In this document: positions 25,943 to 33,920 of the stretch, one piece after another
Position numbering within the stretch: the first letter of the stretch is position 1
Layout of the letters: each line of letters begins with the position of its first letter
NCBI GenBank assembly: GCA_045545095.1
Contig: JAZQAG010000029.1
Span: forward strand, 141,594-205,593
DNA from: Phocaeicola_A sp045545095
GTDB taxonomy: Bacteria; Bacteroidota; Bacteroidia; Bacteroidales; Bacteroidaceae
Direction: 5' to 3'
DNA length: 64,000 nucleotides
Translations under genes and position numbers: made by a program
Notes under the pieces: model-generated
The model's database searches: none
What the model saw: only the letters and a program-made list of their open reading frames with translations
What the model was told of the DNA's origin: nothing

Positions 25943-27160
25943 TTACTCTTCCCCCAAGTGCAGTGTATGTCCCATGCGGTCCTGCTTGGTCTTCAGGTAT
26001 CGTTCGTTATACTTGTTGGGTGTCACTTCGATAGGGACAATCTCTTGTATGGTCAGGCCGTATGCCTCCAGACCGATACGTTTTACGGGGTTGTTGGTAA
26101 GCAATCGCATTTGGCGGACTCCGATAGAACGTAGGATTTCGGCACCCACGCCATAGTCGCGTTCGTCAGCCTTGAAACCCAAGCACAGGTTGGCATCTAC
26201 GGTGTCCATGCCCTCTTCTTGCAGTTTGTAGGCACGCATTTTGTTCATCAGTCCGATGCCGCGTCCTTCCTGTTGCAGATAGACCACCACACCCTTTCCT
26301 TCCTGTTCTATCATTTGCATGGCTTTATGCAGTTGGGCACCACAGTCGCAACGGGCTGAGCCTAAAATGTCACCTGTGGCGCAGGAGGAATGTACCCTTA
26401 CCAGTATGGGTTCGTCTTCTTTCCATGTCCCTTTGATGAGGGCCATGTGCTCCAGACCGTTTGACTTTTGGCGGAAGGCTATCAGTCGGAAGTGTCCGTC
26501 ACCGGTAGGCATATCCACCTCCACACCCTGTTCCACCATCGATTCCTGTTTCAGACGATAGGCGATAAGGTCGCGGATGGCTATGATTTTGATACCGAAT
26601 TTTTTGGCAACCTCTTGCAGTTGGGGCATACGGGCCATGCTGCCATCCTCGTTCATGATTTCTATGAGAGCTGCAGCTGGTCTCAGTCCGGCCAGTCGGG
26701 CCAAGTCTATAGCTGCTTCGGTATGTCCGGCACGGCGCAACACTCCTTTGTCTTGGGCATAGAGCGGGCTGATGTGTCCCGGACGGCCGAAAGTGGCTGC
26801 TGTCGAGGCTGGGTCGGATAAGGCCAAGATTGTAGCTGCACGGTCTTGTGCAGAGACACCGGTGGTGCATCCTTCCAGTTTATCTACTGTCACAGTGAAG
26901 GGGGTACCCAGTATAGAGGTGTTTTGGCTCACCTGATGTTCCAGTTCCAATTCTTCGCATCGTGAGATGGGCAGAGGGGCACACAATACTCCCCGTCCGT
27001 TTGTCACCATGAAATTCACCTTTTCAGGAGTAATCTTTTCTGCCGCGACGATGAAGTCTCCTTCATTTTCTCGGTCTTCGTCATCGACCACTATCAGGAA
27101 TTTCCCTTCGCGGAAGTCCTCGATAGCCTCTTCAATCGTATTTAGTTTGAATGATTCCAT
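25943..27160 (-). CDS. ribBA: bifunctional riboflavin biosynthesis protein RibBA
   Basis: Two enzymes of riboflavin synthesis in one chain. The N-terminal half is 3,4-dihydroxy-2-butanone-4-phosphate synthase (DDEDRENEGDFIVAA, GRPGHISPL, AGHTEAAIDLARLAG). The C-terminal half is GTP cyclohydrolase II with its zinc cysteines (SSCATGDILGSARCDCGAQL) and YLQQEGRGIGL. An upstream in-frame ATG (27199) would add a Lys/Arg-rich 13-residue leader; the start at 27160 (MESFKLNTIEEA) fits the family better. No FMN riboswitch fits in the short gap to the permease gene. Confidence 0.96.
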   Translation of the reverse strand: MESFKLNTIEEAIEDFREGKFLIVVDDEDRENEGDFIVAAEKITPEKVNFMVTNGRGVLCAPLPISRCEELELEHQVSQNTSILGTPFTVTVDKLEGCTTGVSAQDRAATILALSDPASTAATFGRPGHISPLYAQDKGVLRRAGHTEAAIDLARLAGLRPAAALIEIMNEDGSMARMPQLQEVAKKFGIKIIAIRDLIAYRLKQESMVEQGVEVDMPTGDGHFRLIAFRQKSNGLEHMALIKGTWKEDEPILVRVHSSCATGDILGSARCDCGAQLHKAMQMIEQEGKGVVVYLQQEGRGIGLMNKMRAYKLQEEGMDTVDANLCLGFKADERDYGVGAEILRSIGVRQMRLLTNNPVKRIGLEAYGLTIQEIVPIEVTPNKYNERYLKTKQDRMGHTLHLGEE

Positions 27161-27214
27161 TATATATTTATTTCGTTTTTTTCTTTTGTTTCGATACATA
27201 GAGATCCTTCGCTC

Positions 27215-29104
27215 CTATAGCTTTGCAATTCTCTCCACAATCTTGTTGCTCGTCTCCTCTATCTTCTTCAAGTCTTTGTCCAATCGCCTGCCGAACATCC
27301 ATATCCGCAGATAGAACACTATGCCTACGGGAATGAACAGGCCTGACAGAATGTTTAGCCACATGTACTTCGATGGGCTCTTGTGGGCATTCACGGAGAG
27401 GTATGGATAATCGTTCAGCAGATTCAGCACGACACTGTCCTTGCTGTTCGAGAGTGCTTCAATCAATGATTCCAATTCGTCACTGATACCTTGTATCACC
27501 GTGTCATCCTCGTTGTTGGTGAATATATGCAGGTAATTGGGAGCTTTGTCAAACCGCTTGTGGGCAGCATACTCCTCGCATTGTCCGCATAGGGCGCTCA
27601 GTCTCTGCCCGATTTCTGTATAGTTCGGGTCTTCGATGATGACCTCCTTTTTGGTGATATGCCGTTTGCTGCGCATACCCAACAGCTTCATGAAGAAAGC
27701 CTTGTAGGCATCAATATTGAATACCACCGAATCTCCGTTGGCCTTGTAGGTCAGGAATGCACCGAGTGGGGCCAGTACCATGGTGCTCACCCACATGCCG
27801 AACCACATTTGTAGTTCCCCTTCGCGTGCCATTTTTGTTCCCGTATTCTCTATGACGTAATAGAAAATGAACAACACCACAGAGATGATGACCGGCATAC
27901 CCAATCCACCCTTGCGGATGATGGCTCCCAATGGTGCACCGATGAAGAAGAATATCAGGCAGGCAAGGGAGAGGGTTATCTTTCCCCACCACTCTTTCTT
28001 GTGTCGGCGGATGTTCTTGTCACCGTCAGCAATGACATAGCTCTTCATGGAGAGTTCCGAACTCTGGTTCTGTACCCGGCTCAGGGCACTTTGCATCAGG
28101 CTCACTTTTTTGCTGTGGCTCTGTACGCTGAACAGACTGTCTGTGTTGATGCGCCGTGCGTGGACCGTGACCAGATTGGTCGAGTCTGTCTTGGTCAGTT
28201 CGTTCTTCTTATAGGTGATTCGTTTCGAGTCGTTATAGTAGGCACGTCCTATGCTGTCAAACCGTTGGGTCATCGAGTCGATGCTGTGTTGCAATACCCC
28301 CATGCCTTTGGCGGCAGCCTGATTACTCAGGGCACTGGCATCCATCTGGTTGAAGTTTGCGTCAAACTCAATGAGCGAATGTTTTTCCCTGAATGATTCC
28401 CGCCGGTAGGGCACATTCTTCTGGGCCATGCTTTGGGTCTTCAGGTTTTCGAACTGCTCACCGTTGTACAGATGCAGGTTCAGGTATTTCTTGTCGGCTG
28501 TCATCTCCATGTGTCCCGAGTCTGCCACAATGATATGGGCATTCTCGAATCCGTCGCTGAAGTTGTATATCATTACATGGTACAGCATACCCGTCTCCTT
28601 GTTCTTCTTCTCCACGTAGAGGTTGTATCCGTCCAACTCATGGTAGAAGGCCCCTTCGGGAATATCCAGTTCGGGCGATTTCTGTTTCATGGAGAAGAGT
28701 AGGGCATACAGTTCGGTAGTGGCTCTTGGCCCTATGACATTCTGGAAATAGAAGGAGATGCCGCTGATAAGGGTCACCACCACGATGAGTGGGCGCATCA
28801 CCTTGATGAGCGGTATGCCTGCCGCTTTCATGGCCAGCAGTTCAGAGCGTTCGCCGAAGTTTCCGAAAGTGATAAGGGTGGCCAGCAGGATGGCCAGGGG
28901 TAGCGACATGGGCACCAGCATCAGGCTGGAGTAGAAGAAGAATTGGATCAGGACACTCAATTCGAGTCCCTTTCCCACCAAGTCTTCTACGTGTCGCCAC
29001 AAAAACTGCATCATGAAGATGAACAGACACACAAAGAATGTGCCCGCCAGCAACATGAGGAAACTCTTTATGACAAATTTGTCTAACTTCTTTATGCGTA
29101 GCAT
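27215..29104 (-). CDS. LptF/LptG (YjgP/YjgQ) family permease
   Basis: An inner-membrane subunit of the LPS export ABC machine, which pulls LPS from the membrane to the LptA bridge. The N-terminus (LDKFVIKSFLMLLAGTFFVCLFIFMMQF) begins a set of three helices, with LITFGNFGERSELLAMKAAGIPL as the family motif. A long periplasmic region of ~250 residues follows. Further helices lie at about 373-460, and a last one is near the C-terminus (WLNILSGLFIPVGIVFYLRIW). At 629 residues it is much longer than the ~360 of E. coli, as is usual in Bacteroidetes. LptF and LptG cannot be told apart here. Confidence 0.92.
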   Translation of the reverse strand: MLRIKKLDKFVIKSFLMLLAGTFFVCLFIFMMQFLWRHVEDLVGKGLELSVLIQFFFYSSLMLVPMSLPLAILLATLITFGNFGERSELLAMKAAGIPLIKVMRPLIVVVTLISGISFYFQNVIGPRATTELYALLFSMKQKSPELDIPEGAFYHELDGYNLYVEKKNKETGMLYHVMIYNFSDGFENAHIIVADSGHMEMTADKKYLNLHLYNGEQFENLKTQSMAQKNVPYRRESFREKHSLIEFDANFNQMDASALSNQAAAKGMGVLQHSIDSMTQRFDSIGRAYYNDSKRITYKKNELTKTDSTNLVTVHARRINTDSLFSVQSHSKKVSLMQSALSRVQNQSSELSMKSYVIADGDKNIRRHKKEWWGKITLSLACLIFFFIGAPLGAIIRKGGLGMPVIISVVLFIFYYVIENTGTKMAREGELQMWFGMWVSTMVLAPLGAFLTYKANGDSVVFNIDAYKAFFMKLLGMRSKRHITKKEVIIEDPNYTEIGQRLSALCGQCEEYAAHKRFDKAPNYLHIFTNNEDDTVIQGISDELESLIEALSNSKDSVVLNLLNDYPYLSVNAHKSPSKYMWLNILSGLFIPVGIVFYLRIWMFGRRLDKDLKKIEETSNKIVERIAKL

Positions 29105-29199
29105 GCTTGTACTTTCGCGTTTCGAGCCGCAAAATTACTTTATTTTTTCGAAATAGCCAATCTTTGGGCTGTGAAGCTGTCTGTTTTGGCAGCACTATC

Positions 29200-29589
29200 T
29201 TACATTCCGCACTGGCGCAACAGGCTTTCCACCTCTATGTTCCACAGGTCGGTCAGCTCTTCTTCCTCTTCATTGTCACAGACGAAGTCAGTAATCAGCA
29301 GGGTATAGTCACCTGTCAGTTCGTTGTACTCCATACGTAGCTCGAAGTAGCTTTTGGCATCTTCATCGTCAATCCAGTGAAACCTGATGAAGCTGTTATT
29401 GCGTCTGTGGGTGAGCAGCGCCTGCCGCTCTTCCTCTTTGCTCCAATGAAAGGTATAAGTCTGTTCTTCTACGGTAACCTCTTCGGCCATCCATGTCTGC
29501 AGCCCCGTCGGTGTGCTGATGGCATTCCAGAGAATCACGCCGGATACCGGTCCCAACGGATATTCAAGGTGTATTTTTCTTTTTGTCAT
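29200..29589 (-). CDS. START-like domain protein
   Basis: A 129-residue cytoplasmic protein of the Bacteroidales START-like family (SRPBCC fold). IHLEYPLGPVSGVILWNAISTPTGLQTWMAEEV is the conserved N-terminal strand-helix unit. A beta-rich middle (TYTFHWSKEEERQALLTHRR, then SFIRFHWIDD) and a helical C-terminus (ELTDLWNIEVESLLRQCG) follow. An ATG five codons upstream (29604) exists, but a candidate -7 element (TTAATTTG, 29620-29613) would start transcription right there, favouring 29589. It lies upstream of the Lpt permease on the same strand. Its ligand is unknown. Confidence 0.85.
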   Translation of the reverse strand: MTKRKIHLEYPLGPVSGVILWNAISTPTGLQTWMAEEVTVEEQTYTFHWSKEEERQALLTHRRNNSFIRFHWIDDEDAKSYFELRMEYNELTGDYTLLITDFVCDNEEEEELTDLWNIEVESLLRQCGM

Positions 29590-29685
29590 AGGATATAGAT
29601 TCATTTCGTCCGCAAATTAAACACTTTTTTCTTATATATAAGGTACAAATGAGCTTTTTTATTCATTTTATGTATTTTTTTTAGT

Positions 29686-29766
29686 GAAGGGTGGAGGAGT
29701 GTGTTAGAAACGGCGAGCAGAGGAACCGCATGGTGCTAGTCACTAGTCACTAATCACTCGTCACTC
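29686..29766 (+). repeat. left arm of 3.5-kb inverted repeat pair
   Basis: Positions 29686-29734 match the reverse complement of 33176-33224 at 48 of 49 bases by eye. The inner side carries CTAGTCACTAGTCAC-type words (29734-29766), which are also mirrored in the right arm. The pair encloses the tRNA and the 920-residue secreted protein gene. Confidence 0.8.
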
Positions 29767-29775
29767 AAAAAATAC

Positions 29776-29811
29776 AAAAAGAGGATGCACCTCTCGGTAC
29801 ATCCTCTTTTT
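29776..29811 (-). terminator. terminator after tRNA-Met
   Basis: A 12-bp stem (AAAAAGAGGATG / CATCCTCTTTTT) sits directly beyond the tRNA 3' end on the minus strand and is followed by T-rich sequence. Its GAGGATG core also occurs in the terminator at 54186-54226. Confidence 0.85.
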
Positions 29812-29813
29812 AG

Positions 29814-29887
29814 TAGCGGGACCCGGGATTGAACCGGGGACCTCATGATTATGAATCATGCGCTCTAACCAGCTGAGCTATCCCGCC
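29814..29887 (-). tRNA. tRNA-Met (CAT anticodon)
   Basis: A 74-nt cloverleaf on the minus strand. The acceptor stem is GGCGGGA / TCCCGCT with discriminator A, the D-arm region AGCTCAGCTGGTTAGAGC, the anticodon stem ATGAT-loop TTCATAA-TCAT, and the T-arm CCCGGTTCAATCCCGGG. CCA is not encoded. A CAT anticodon could also be tRNA-Ile2 (lysidine-modified). The body resembles the elongator Met tRNA of Bacteroides, so Met is preferred. Confidence 0.9.
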
Positions 29888-30073
29888 ATTTTCGTTTTGC
29901 GGGTGCAAAGGTATGGGTTTCTTTTGAAACCACCAAATATTTTCTTGTTTTTTTAATGGATGGCCTCCAAATTTCTTCAAAGCCTTCTTTTTGCCCTTCT
30001 CTCTTTTGAAACCTCCGATGGCGGCCAATTATAAGAGTATTTATTCTTTTCCTTATTTTTTTCGCTAAAAAAT

Positions 30074-30103
30074 TTTGTGTGAAAGATATTTTGTTTACCT
30101 TTG
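30074..30103 (+). promoter_or_regulatory. promoter of the 920-residue secreted protein gene
   Basis: TTTG (30074-30077), an 18-bp spacer, then TACCTTTG (30096-30103): both Bacteroidetes sigma-ABfr elements match. The start point would be near 30110, leaving a ~180-nt leader that includes a small hairpin (CTCCGGTTTTTGGAG). Confidence 0.65.
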
Positions 30104-30289
30104 CCCCGATAAAACAACTGATTAACGTTAAAATCAACCGAAAAAACTAACCAAGAAAAAGAAAATGTACTCATAAAAACTCCGGTTTTTGGAGAAACTC
30201 CCTGCATCTCTTTTATATAATTAAGGTGAACTAACTCTTAAATGAATGGCCGAATTTGGGGAGTGGATAGGCACAATACCTATAAAGCT

Positions 30290-33052
30290 ATGATGAAAAA
30301 ATTACTCTCAGCTTCTCTTTTTGCTGCTGTTGCTTTGTCGGTGAATGCGTACGAGGTTAATGATTACGCTTATACTCCGGTGGCAAAGTACAAAATCACC
30401 GATGTGAACTTGGTGAAGAATGGCACATTCCAGGGTGCAACAGGTGTCGAAGAATGGAGTGCTACTGCTGACTCTCTGCCTGCAGCGACTACATTCATGA
30501 TGATTCCTGGAACATTCAACTCTCTGCAGGTGCAGACTGGTATGAACTCACTCTCTCATGGTATCTTCCAGAAAATCGAGGTTTCCAAAGGTGGTACTTA
30601 TGTTGTTTCTCTGAAGGTAAAGGGCGCTTCTGGTGGTTTCTCTGACCTTGATATGACTGGTGGTAACACCAACTATGTCAATGCCTACTGGAATACCGAT
30701 GGTGCTTTGGCTACTGTAAACGGTACTAACCTTTACTATGGTACCAACTCAAACGTGGTGAACGAAGACGGTTCATTCGGTAATGGTGTAAGCGGTGGTT
30801 ACGGCTTCAGCTTCAATGCAGAAGACTGGACTGAGGTTGTATTCGCTGTTGATGCTCCAGCCAATGGTTATTTGATTATCGACCTTCGCGGTTTGGCCGA
30901 TGGCCTCGAAATCGCTAACGTAGAGTGCCACGCTGCAGAGCAGGTTTATGACGACCGTATCGCAAGAGAGCGTATAGCCTACTTCAACAAGTACCTGACT
31001 GACGAGGTGCTTGCTGAAAGAGAGTATTACGAAGATTTCCAGCTTGCTGTAGCTGATGTAGTGGAAGGTCTTGAAGCAGGCAAAACTCCTGAAGAAATGA
31101 GCGTCTTGATGGAGAGTCTTGAAGGTGTTTGGGAGGAGTTCGTAAATGAGAACTTCGAGAACATGCTTAACCTCCTTGGTGGGTCAGGTAACAACTCTGC
31201 CAACTGGATGGATTGGACAAGTAAGTACAACAAGTTGAGTAACGATTACAAGGGTACTGCTCCTTGGAGCTGGTCAACAGACCGTTGGTGCCACAAGACA
31301 GCTGCTACCAACAGCCCGATGAGTATCCAGTGGATGCGTGGTGCCGGTGCCAATGGCAACTGGAACAATATCGCTACATTGACTGTTGATCTTCCCGAAG
31401 GTAAGTACTACTGGGGTGTAAGTGGCCAGGGTGGTATGATGACCTTGAACAAGAACCGTTGGGCTCGTTCATGGGCCAATGAGTGTGCCGAGACCAAATT
31501 GTTCTTCAATGGTGATACTATCACTGTAGATACATTGAGTGCTGCCCGCACATTGGACTATGTGCTCGAGTTCCAGTTGGAAGCCGCAGTTGAGGGCTTG
31601 ACTTTGGGTCTTATCTGTAACAACGTTTCTACTTTGTCAGAAAATGCCGGTTTCGATGTTAACTTCTACTCTCCCGTTCTCTATAAGTTGAAGGAAGGTG
31701 AATACTCTCAGGAAGAATTGCTCTATATCCAGAAGGCTAATGACCAGCTTGCTGAGTTGCTCAGCCGTATTGCTGTAGCTAACGGTTACTGCGAGGCTGC
31801 CAACGATACTTTGCCTTGGGGCAAGGAGGCTTTGAAGGCCGGTGCTGAAGAGGCTCAGGCCCGTCACGATGCATGGGCTGCTTTGGATACTACCACTATC
31901 CTTGACGAGTGGTTGTACAATGACCTCAATCTGGCTGACACTATTATGAACAATGGTGTTCGTTTCTTGAACAACGACTATATCAATGCATTCCTCGCTA
32001 TGAACGCTCCGTTCTCTGATATGCTCCCCGCTATCGATGCTGCTGAGGAGACTTTGGGTATGCGTATTTATAGCAGCTCTTCTAAGAAAGCTGACCTCGA
32101 GGCTGCCATTGCTGCTTCAGAGGCTATGTATGCTGAGAAGTTGAAGGTTGCCTTCTCTACTGAAGATTCACTTGCTCTGGTTAACCAGCGTCTGGCTATG
32201 AACGATTTGGTTGAGCAGTTCAAGCTTGCCATCGATGCTACTACTATTGTGGACATCAATTTCGACGGTGATAAAGAAGTTGTTAAGGTGGAAGATCCTG
32301 ATGGTTTGGTTGATACTTATTGGGCTGTTGAAGGTGCCAAGGGTACTATGAAGCTCTCTAACTGGGCTGACGGTGCTACCGGTACTACAAGCTTCGAATT
32401 CGGTTACAATGCTACTGACTCTCTCGGTATGCTCCGTTTGGGTAATGGTTCTGCCACTGTTGATTTCACAGGTGTTCCCGTTAACGCTATTGACATTGTG
32501 AAGGTGCAGTTCGACCTCTTCGCAGGTAACTTGAGCGGCAAGAAGAATGGTTATAAGGTGCTGACTGCTGAAGGTGACACTATCTGTGGTTTGTACTACT
32601 CTCCTTACAGTGGTGGTGATGACATTAACACATTCGGTATCAACTATGGTAGCTTGCCTAAGGTAGGTTCAAGCTCTGCCAGCAATGCTGCTATTGCTGC
32701 TGCCAGCAACAAGACTACTTTCGAAATCGTTATGGACTTCGGTTTGAAGACTATGTACTGTATGACTACTTCTTCTAAGGGTGTGGCTACTTCTGAGGAA
32801 GTTGCTATCCCCGAAGGTAAGGTTCCTGCTCAGCTTGTTATTTACACTGACTACAACAATGCCGACCGTCGTTCTTGGCTCGACAACGTGTTTGTTCAGA
32901 ACATCGCTACCGATCCTAACGGTATCGAAGAGGTTATCGAAGTTGTAAGACCTGCCAACGGTTTGATGTTCAACCTGATGGGTCAGCAGATCTTGAAGCC
33001 TGTTAAGGGTCAGATCTACATCCAGAACGGTGTGAAGAAGATTGGTAAGTAA
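30290..33052 (+). CDS. large secreted protein with CBM-like N-terminus and sorting-type C-terminus
   Basis: The protein has 920 residues from the chosen start; a frame opening at 30242 lacks a signal peptide at its front. The signal peptide is MMKKLLSASLFAAVALSVNA. KYKITDVNLVKNGTFQGATGVEEW resembles the start of carbohydrate-binding modules of the CBM4/9 type. The middle (about 470-650) is helical and Ala/Glu-rich. A second beta-rich domain precedes the end (NGLMFNLMGQQILKPVKG, QIYIQNGVKKIGK), which looks like a type IX secretion C-terminal signal. Codon use is strongly optimised, suggesting abundance. It is monocistronic between a good promoter and terminator. No enzyme family was recognised; a surface glycan-binding or structural role is inference. 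Confidence 0.7.
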   Translation: MMKKLLSASLFAAVALSVNAYEVNDYAYTPVAKYKITDVNLVKNGTFQGATGVEEWSATADSLPAATTFMMIPGTFNSLQVQTGMNSLSHGIFQKIEVSKGGTYVVSLKVKGASGGFSDLDMTGGNTNYVNAYWNTDGALATVNGTNLYYGTNSNVVNEDGSFGNGVSGGYGFSFNAEDWTEVVFAVDAPANGYLIIDLRGLADGLEIANVECHAAEQVYDDRIARERIAYFNKYLTDEVLAEREYYEDFQLAVADVVEGLEAGKTPEEMSVLMESLEGVWEEFVNENFENMLNLLGGSGNNSANWMDWTSKYNKLSNDYKGTAPWSWSTDRWCHKTAATNSPMSIQWMRGAGANGNWNNIATLTVDLPEGKYYWGVSGQGGMMTLNKNRWARSWANECAETKLFFNGDTITVDTLSAARTLDYVLEFQLEAAVEGLTLGLICNNVSTLSENAGFDVNFYSPVLYKLKEGEYSQEELLYIQKANDQLAELLSRIAVANGYCEAANDTLPWGKEALKAGAEEAQARHDAWAALDTTTILDEWLYNDLNLADTIMNNGVRFLNNDYINAFLAMNAPFSDMLPAIDAAEETLGMRIYSSSSKKADLEAAIAASEAMYAEKLKVAFSTEDSLALVNQRLAMNDLVEQFKLAIDATTIVDINFDGDKEVVKVEDPDGLVDTYWAVEGAKGTMKLSNWADGATGTTSFEFGYNATDSLGMLRLGNGSATVDFTGVPVNAIDIVKVQFDLFAGNLSGKKNGYKVLTAEGDTICGLYYSPYSGGDDINTFGINYGSLPKVGSSSASNAAIAAASNKTTFEIVMDFGLKTMYCMTTSSKGVATSEEVAIPEGKVPAQLVIYTDYNNADRRSWLDNVFVQNIATDPNGIEEVIEVVRPANGLMFNLMGQQILKPVKGQIYIQNGVKKIGK

Positions 33053-33098
33053 TTCCAACGATGCATAAGCATGGCATGTCCATGTATAATACACCCAG

Positions 33099-33136
33099 TA
33101 GGGGTCGCGCAGTGGCGCGGCCCCTATTTTTTTTTT
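33099..33136 (+). terminator. terminator after the secreted protein gene
   Basis: A 12-bp GC-rich stem (TAGGGGTCGCGC / GCGCGGCCCCTA, one mismatch) with an AGTG loop is followed by ten T, 47 bp after the stop. Confidence 0.9.
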
Positions 33137-33138
33137 GA

Positions 33139-33224
33139 GCTACTAGTGATTAGTGACTAGCTACTAGTGACTAGTACCATGCGGATCCTCTGCTCGCCGT
33201 TTCTAACACACTCCTCCACCCTTC
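33139..33224 (-). repeat. right arm of 3.5-kb inverted repeat pair
   Basis: Reverse-complement partner of 29686-29766. The outer 49 bp (33176-33224) match with one mismatch, and the inner side has CTACTAGTGATTAGTGAC words. Part of the same module (CCGCATGG then CTAGTCACT) recurs at about 57445-57482. Confidence 0.8.
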
Positions 33225-33466
33225 GGGTCCCATTCACCGTCGAGCAGGGCACTGCTCTCCCCTCGCTGCGGCACGGATGGACATTTAGCCCATCCTCCTG
33301 CGGGCCTTGCTACGCCCCTAACTTAGGGGAGGAGTTGGATACTCCGCTCCCCGCTCACCGCTCCCCGCTCACCGCTCCCCGCTCATCCGCTCACCGCTCA
33401 CCGCTCACCCTTCCCTTACGGAGCCATATTATAAACGTCTCGAAGCTATATGTAAAGAATATTTCC

Positions 33467-33550
33467 AACCGCGAAATATATATTTCAAAGCACGAAATAT
33501 ATATTCACAAGCACGAAATATATATTTCAAGCCACGAAATATAGAATGAA
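33467..33550. repeat. four tandem 21-bp units with a GAAATATATATTTC palindrome
   Basis: Units lie at 33467-33487, 33488-33508, 33509-33529 and 33530-33550, with consensus AAGCACGAAATATATATTTCA. Each carries the 14-bp palindrome GAAATATATATTTC or a decayed version. The period is two helical turns, so protein bound at each unit would lie on one DNA face. The array is about 250 bp upstream of the candidate operon promoter. Confidence 0.8.
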
Positions 33551-33781
33551 CATATTATCTTCGGGTTTTGCACCTATGTGCGCAGGCAAATGCACCAAGG
33601 TTCTTGGAGGTTTGCATGTCGTTATTCCGTTATTTGGAGATGGTGTTGGTGCTGTGCCGAACAGATAGCATGGAGAACCGGAGAATGGATGGTGCCCATT
33701 GCCCCATTATTCTCTTGTTTTATGGGATTGCTAGAATATTTCACTTTTTTCACCTGAAACTGAAAATATTATGTTAAAATA

Positions 33782-33812
33782 TTGCGTATTTGATGGATTT
33801 TTTGTTGCTTTG
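33782..33812 (+). promoter_or_regulatory. candidate promoter of the FAS1-SusCD operon
   Basis: TTG (33782-33784), a 20-bp spacer, then TTGCTTTG (33805-33812), a 7/8 match to TAnnTTTG, about 108 bp before the first FAS1 gene. Judged from consensus only. Confidence 0.4.
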
Positions 33813-33920
33813 CAAATTGATATACCATATATCGCCGTGAGAGACTTTTGTCGAGAGAGCCTTGATGACACTTAAACACTTGATAATTAACCGAACTAAA
33901 TAACTATTAACAAACTCTTT

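Larger units (their letters stand above)
33137..33920. other. repeat-rich spacer upstream of the FAS1-SusCD locus
   Basis: From left to right: the inverted-repeat arm, a CTAAGTTAGG element in reverse orientation (about 33313-33332), a CCGCTCACCGCTCC array (33350-33410), four 21-bp palindromic tandem units (33467-33550), and a leader with a candidate promoter (33782-33812). ORFs at 33167-33544 and 33568-33777 are formed largely from repeats and are not called. Confidence 0.65.

Noticed and set aside
27161..27214. FMN riboswitch upstream of ribBA
   Set aside because: The gap is only 54 bp and lacks room for the conserved RFN fold.
29814..29887. tRNA as integration site of a mobile element
   Set aside because: No second copy of the tRNA 3' end and no integrase was seen in the neighbourhood.
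33167..33544. 125-codon ORF ending in HEIYISK-like heptads
   Set aside because: It is made from several intergenic repeat modules; the heptads arise only because the tandem unit is 21 bp. No start signal is evident.
33467..33550. CRISPR array
   Set aside because: Units of 21 bp directly abut with no unique spacers and no cas genes are present.
33568..33777. 69-codon ORF upstream of the FAS1 operon
   Set aside because: No domain, no start signal and weak codon pattern; possibly decayed sequence, but nothing supports a gene.
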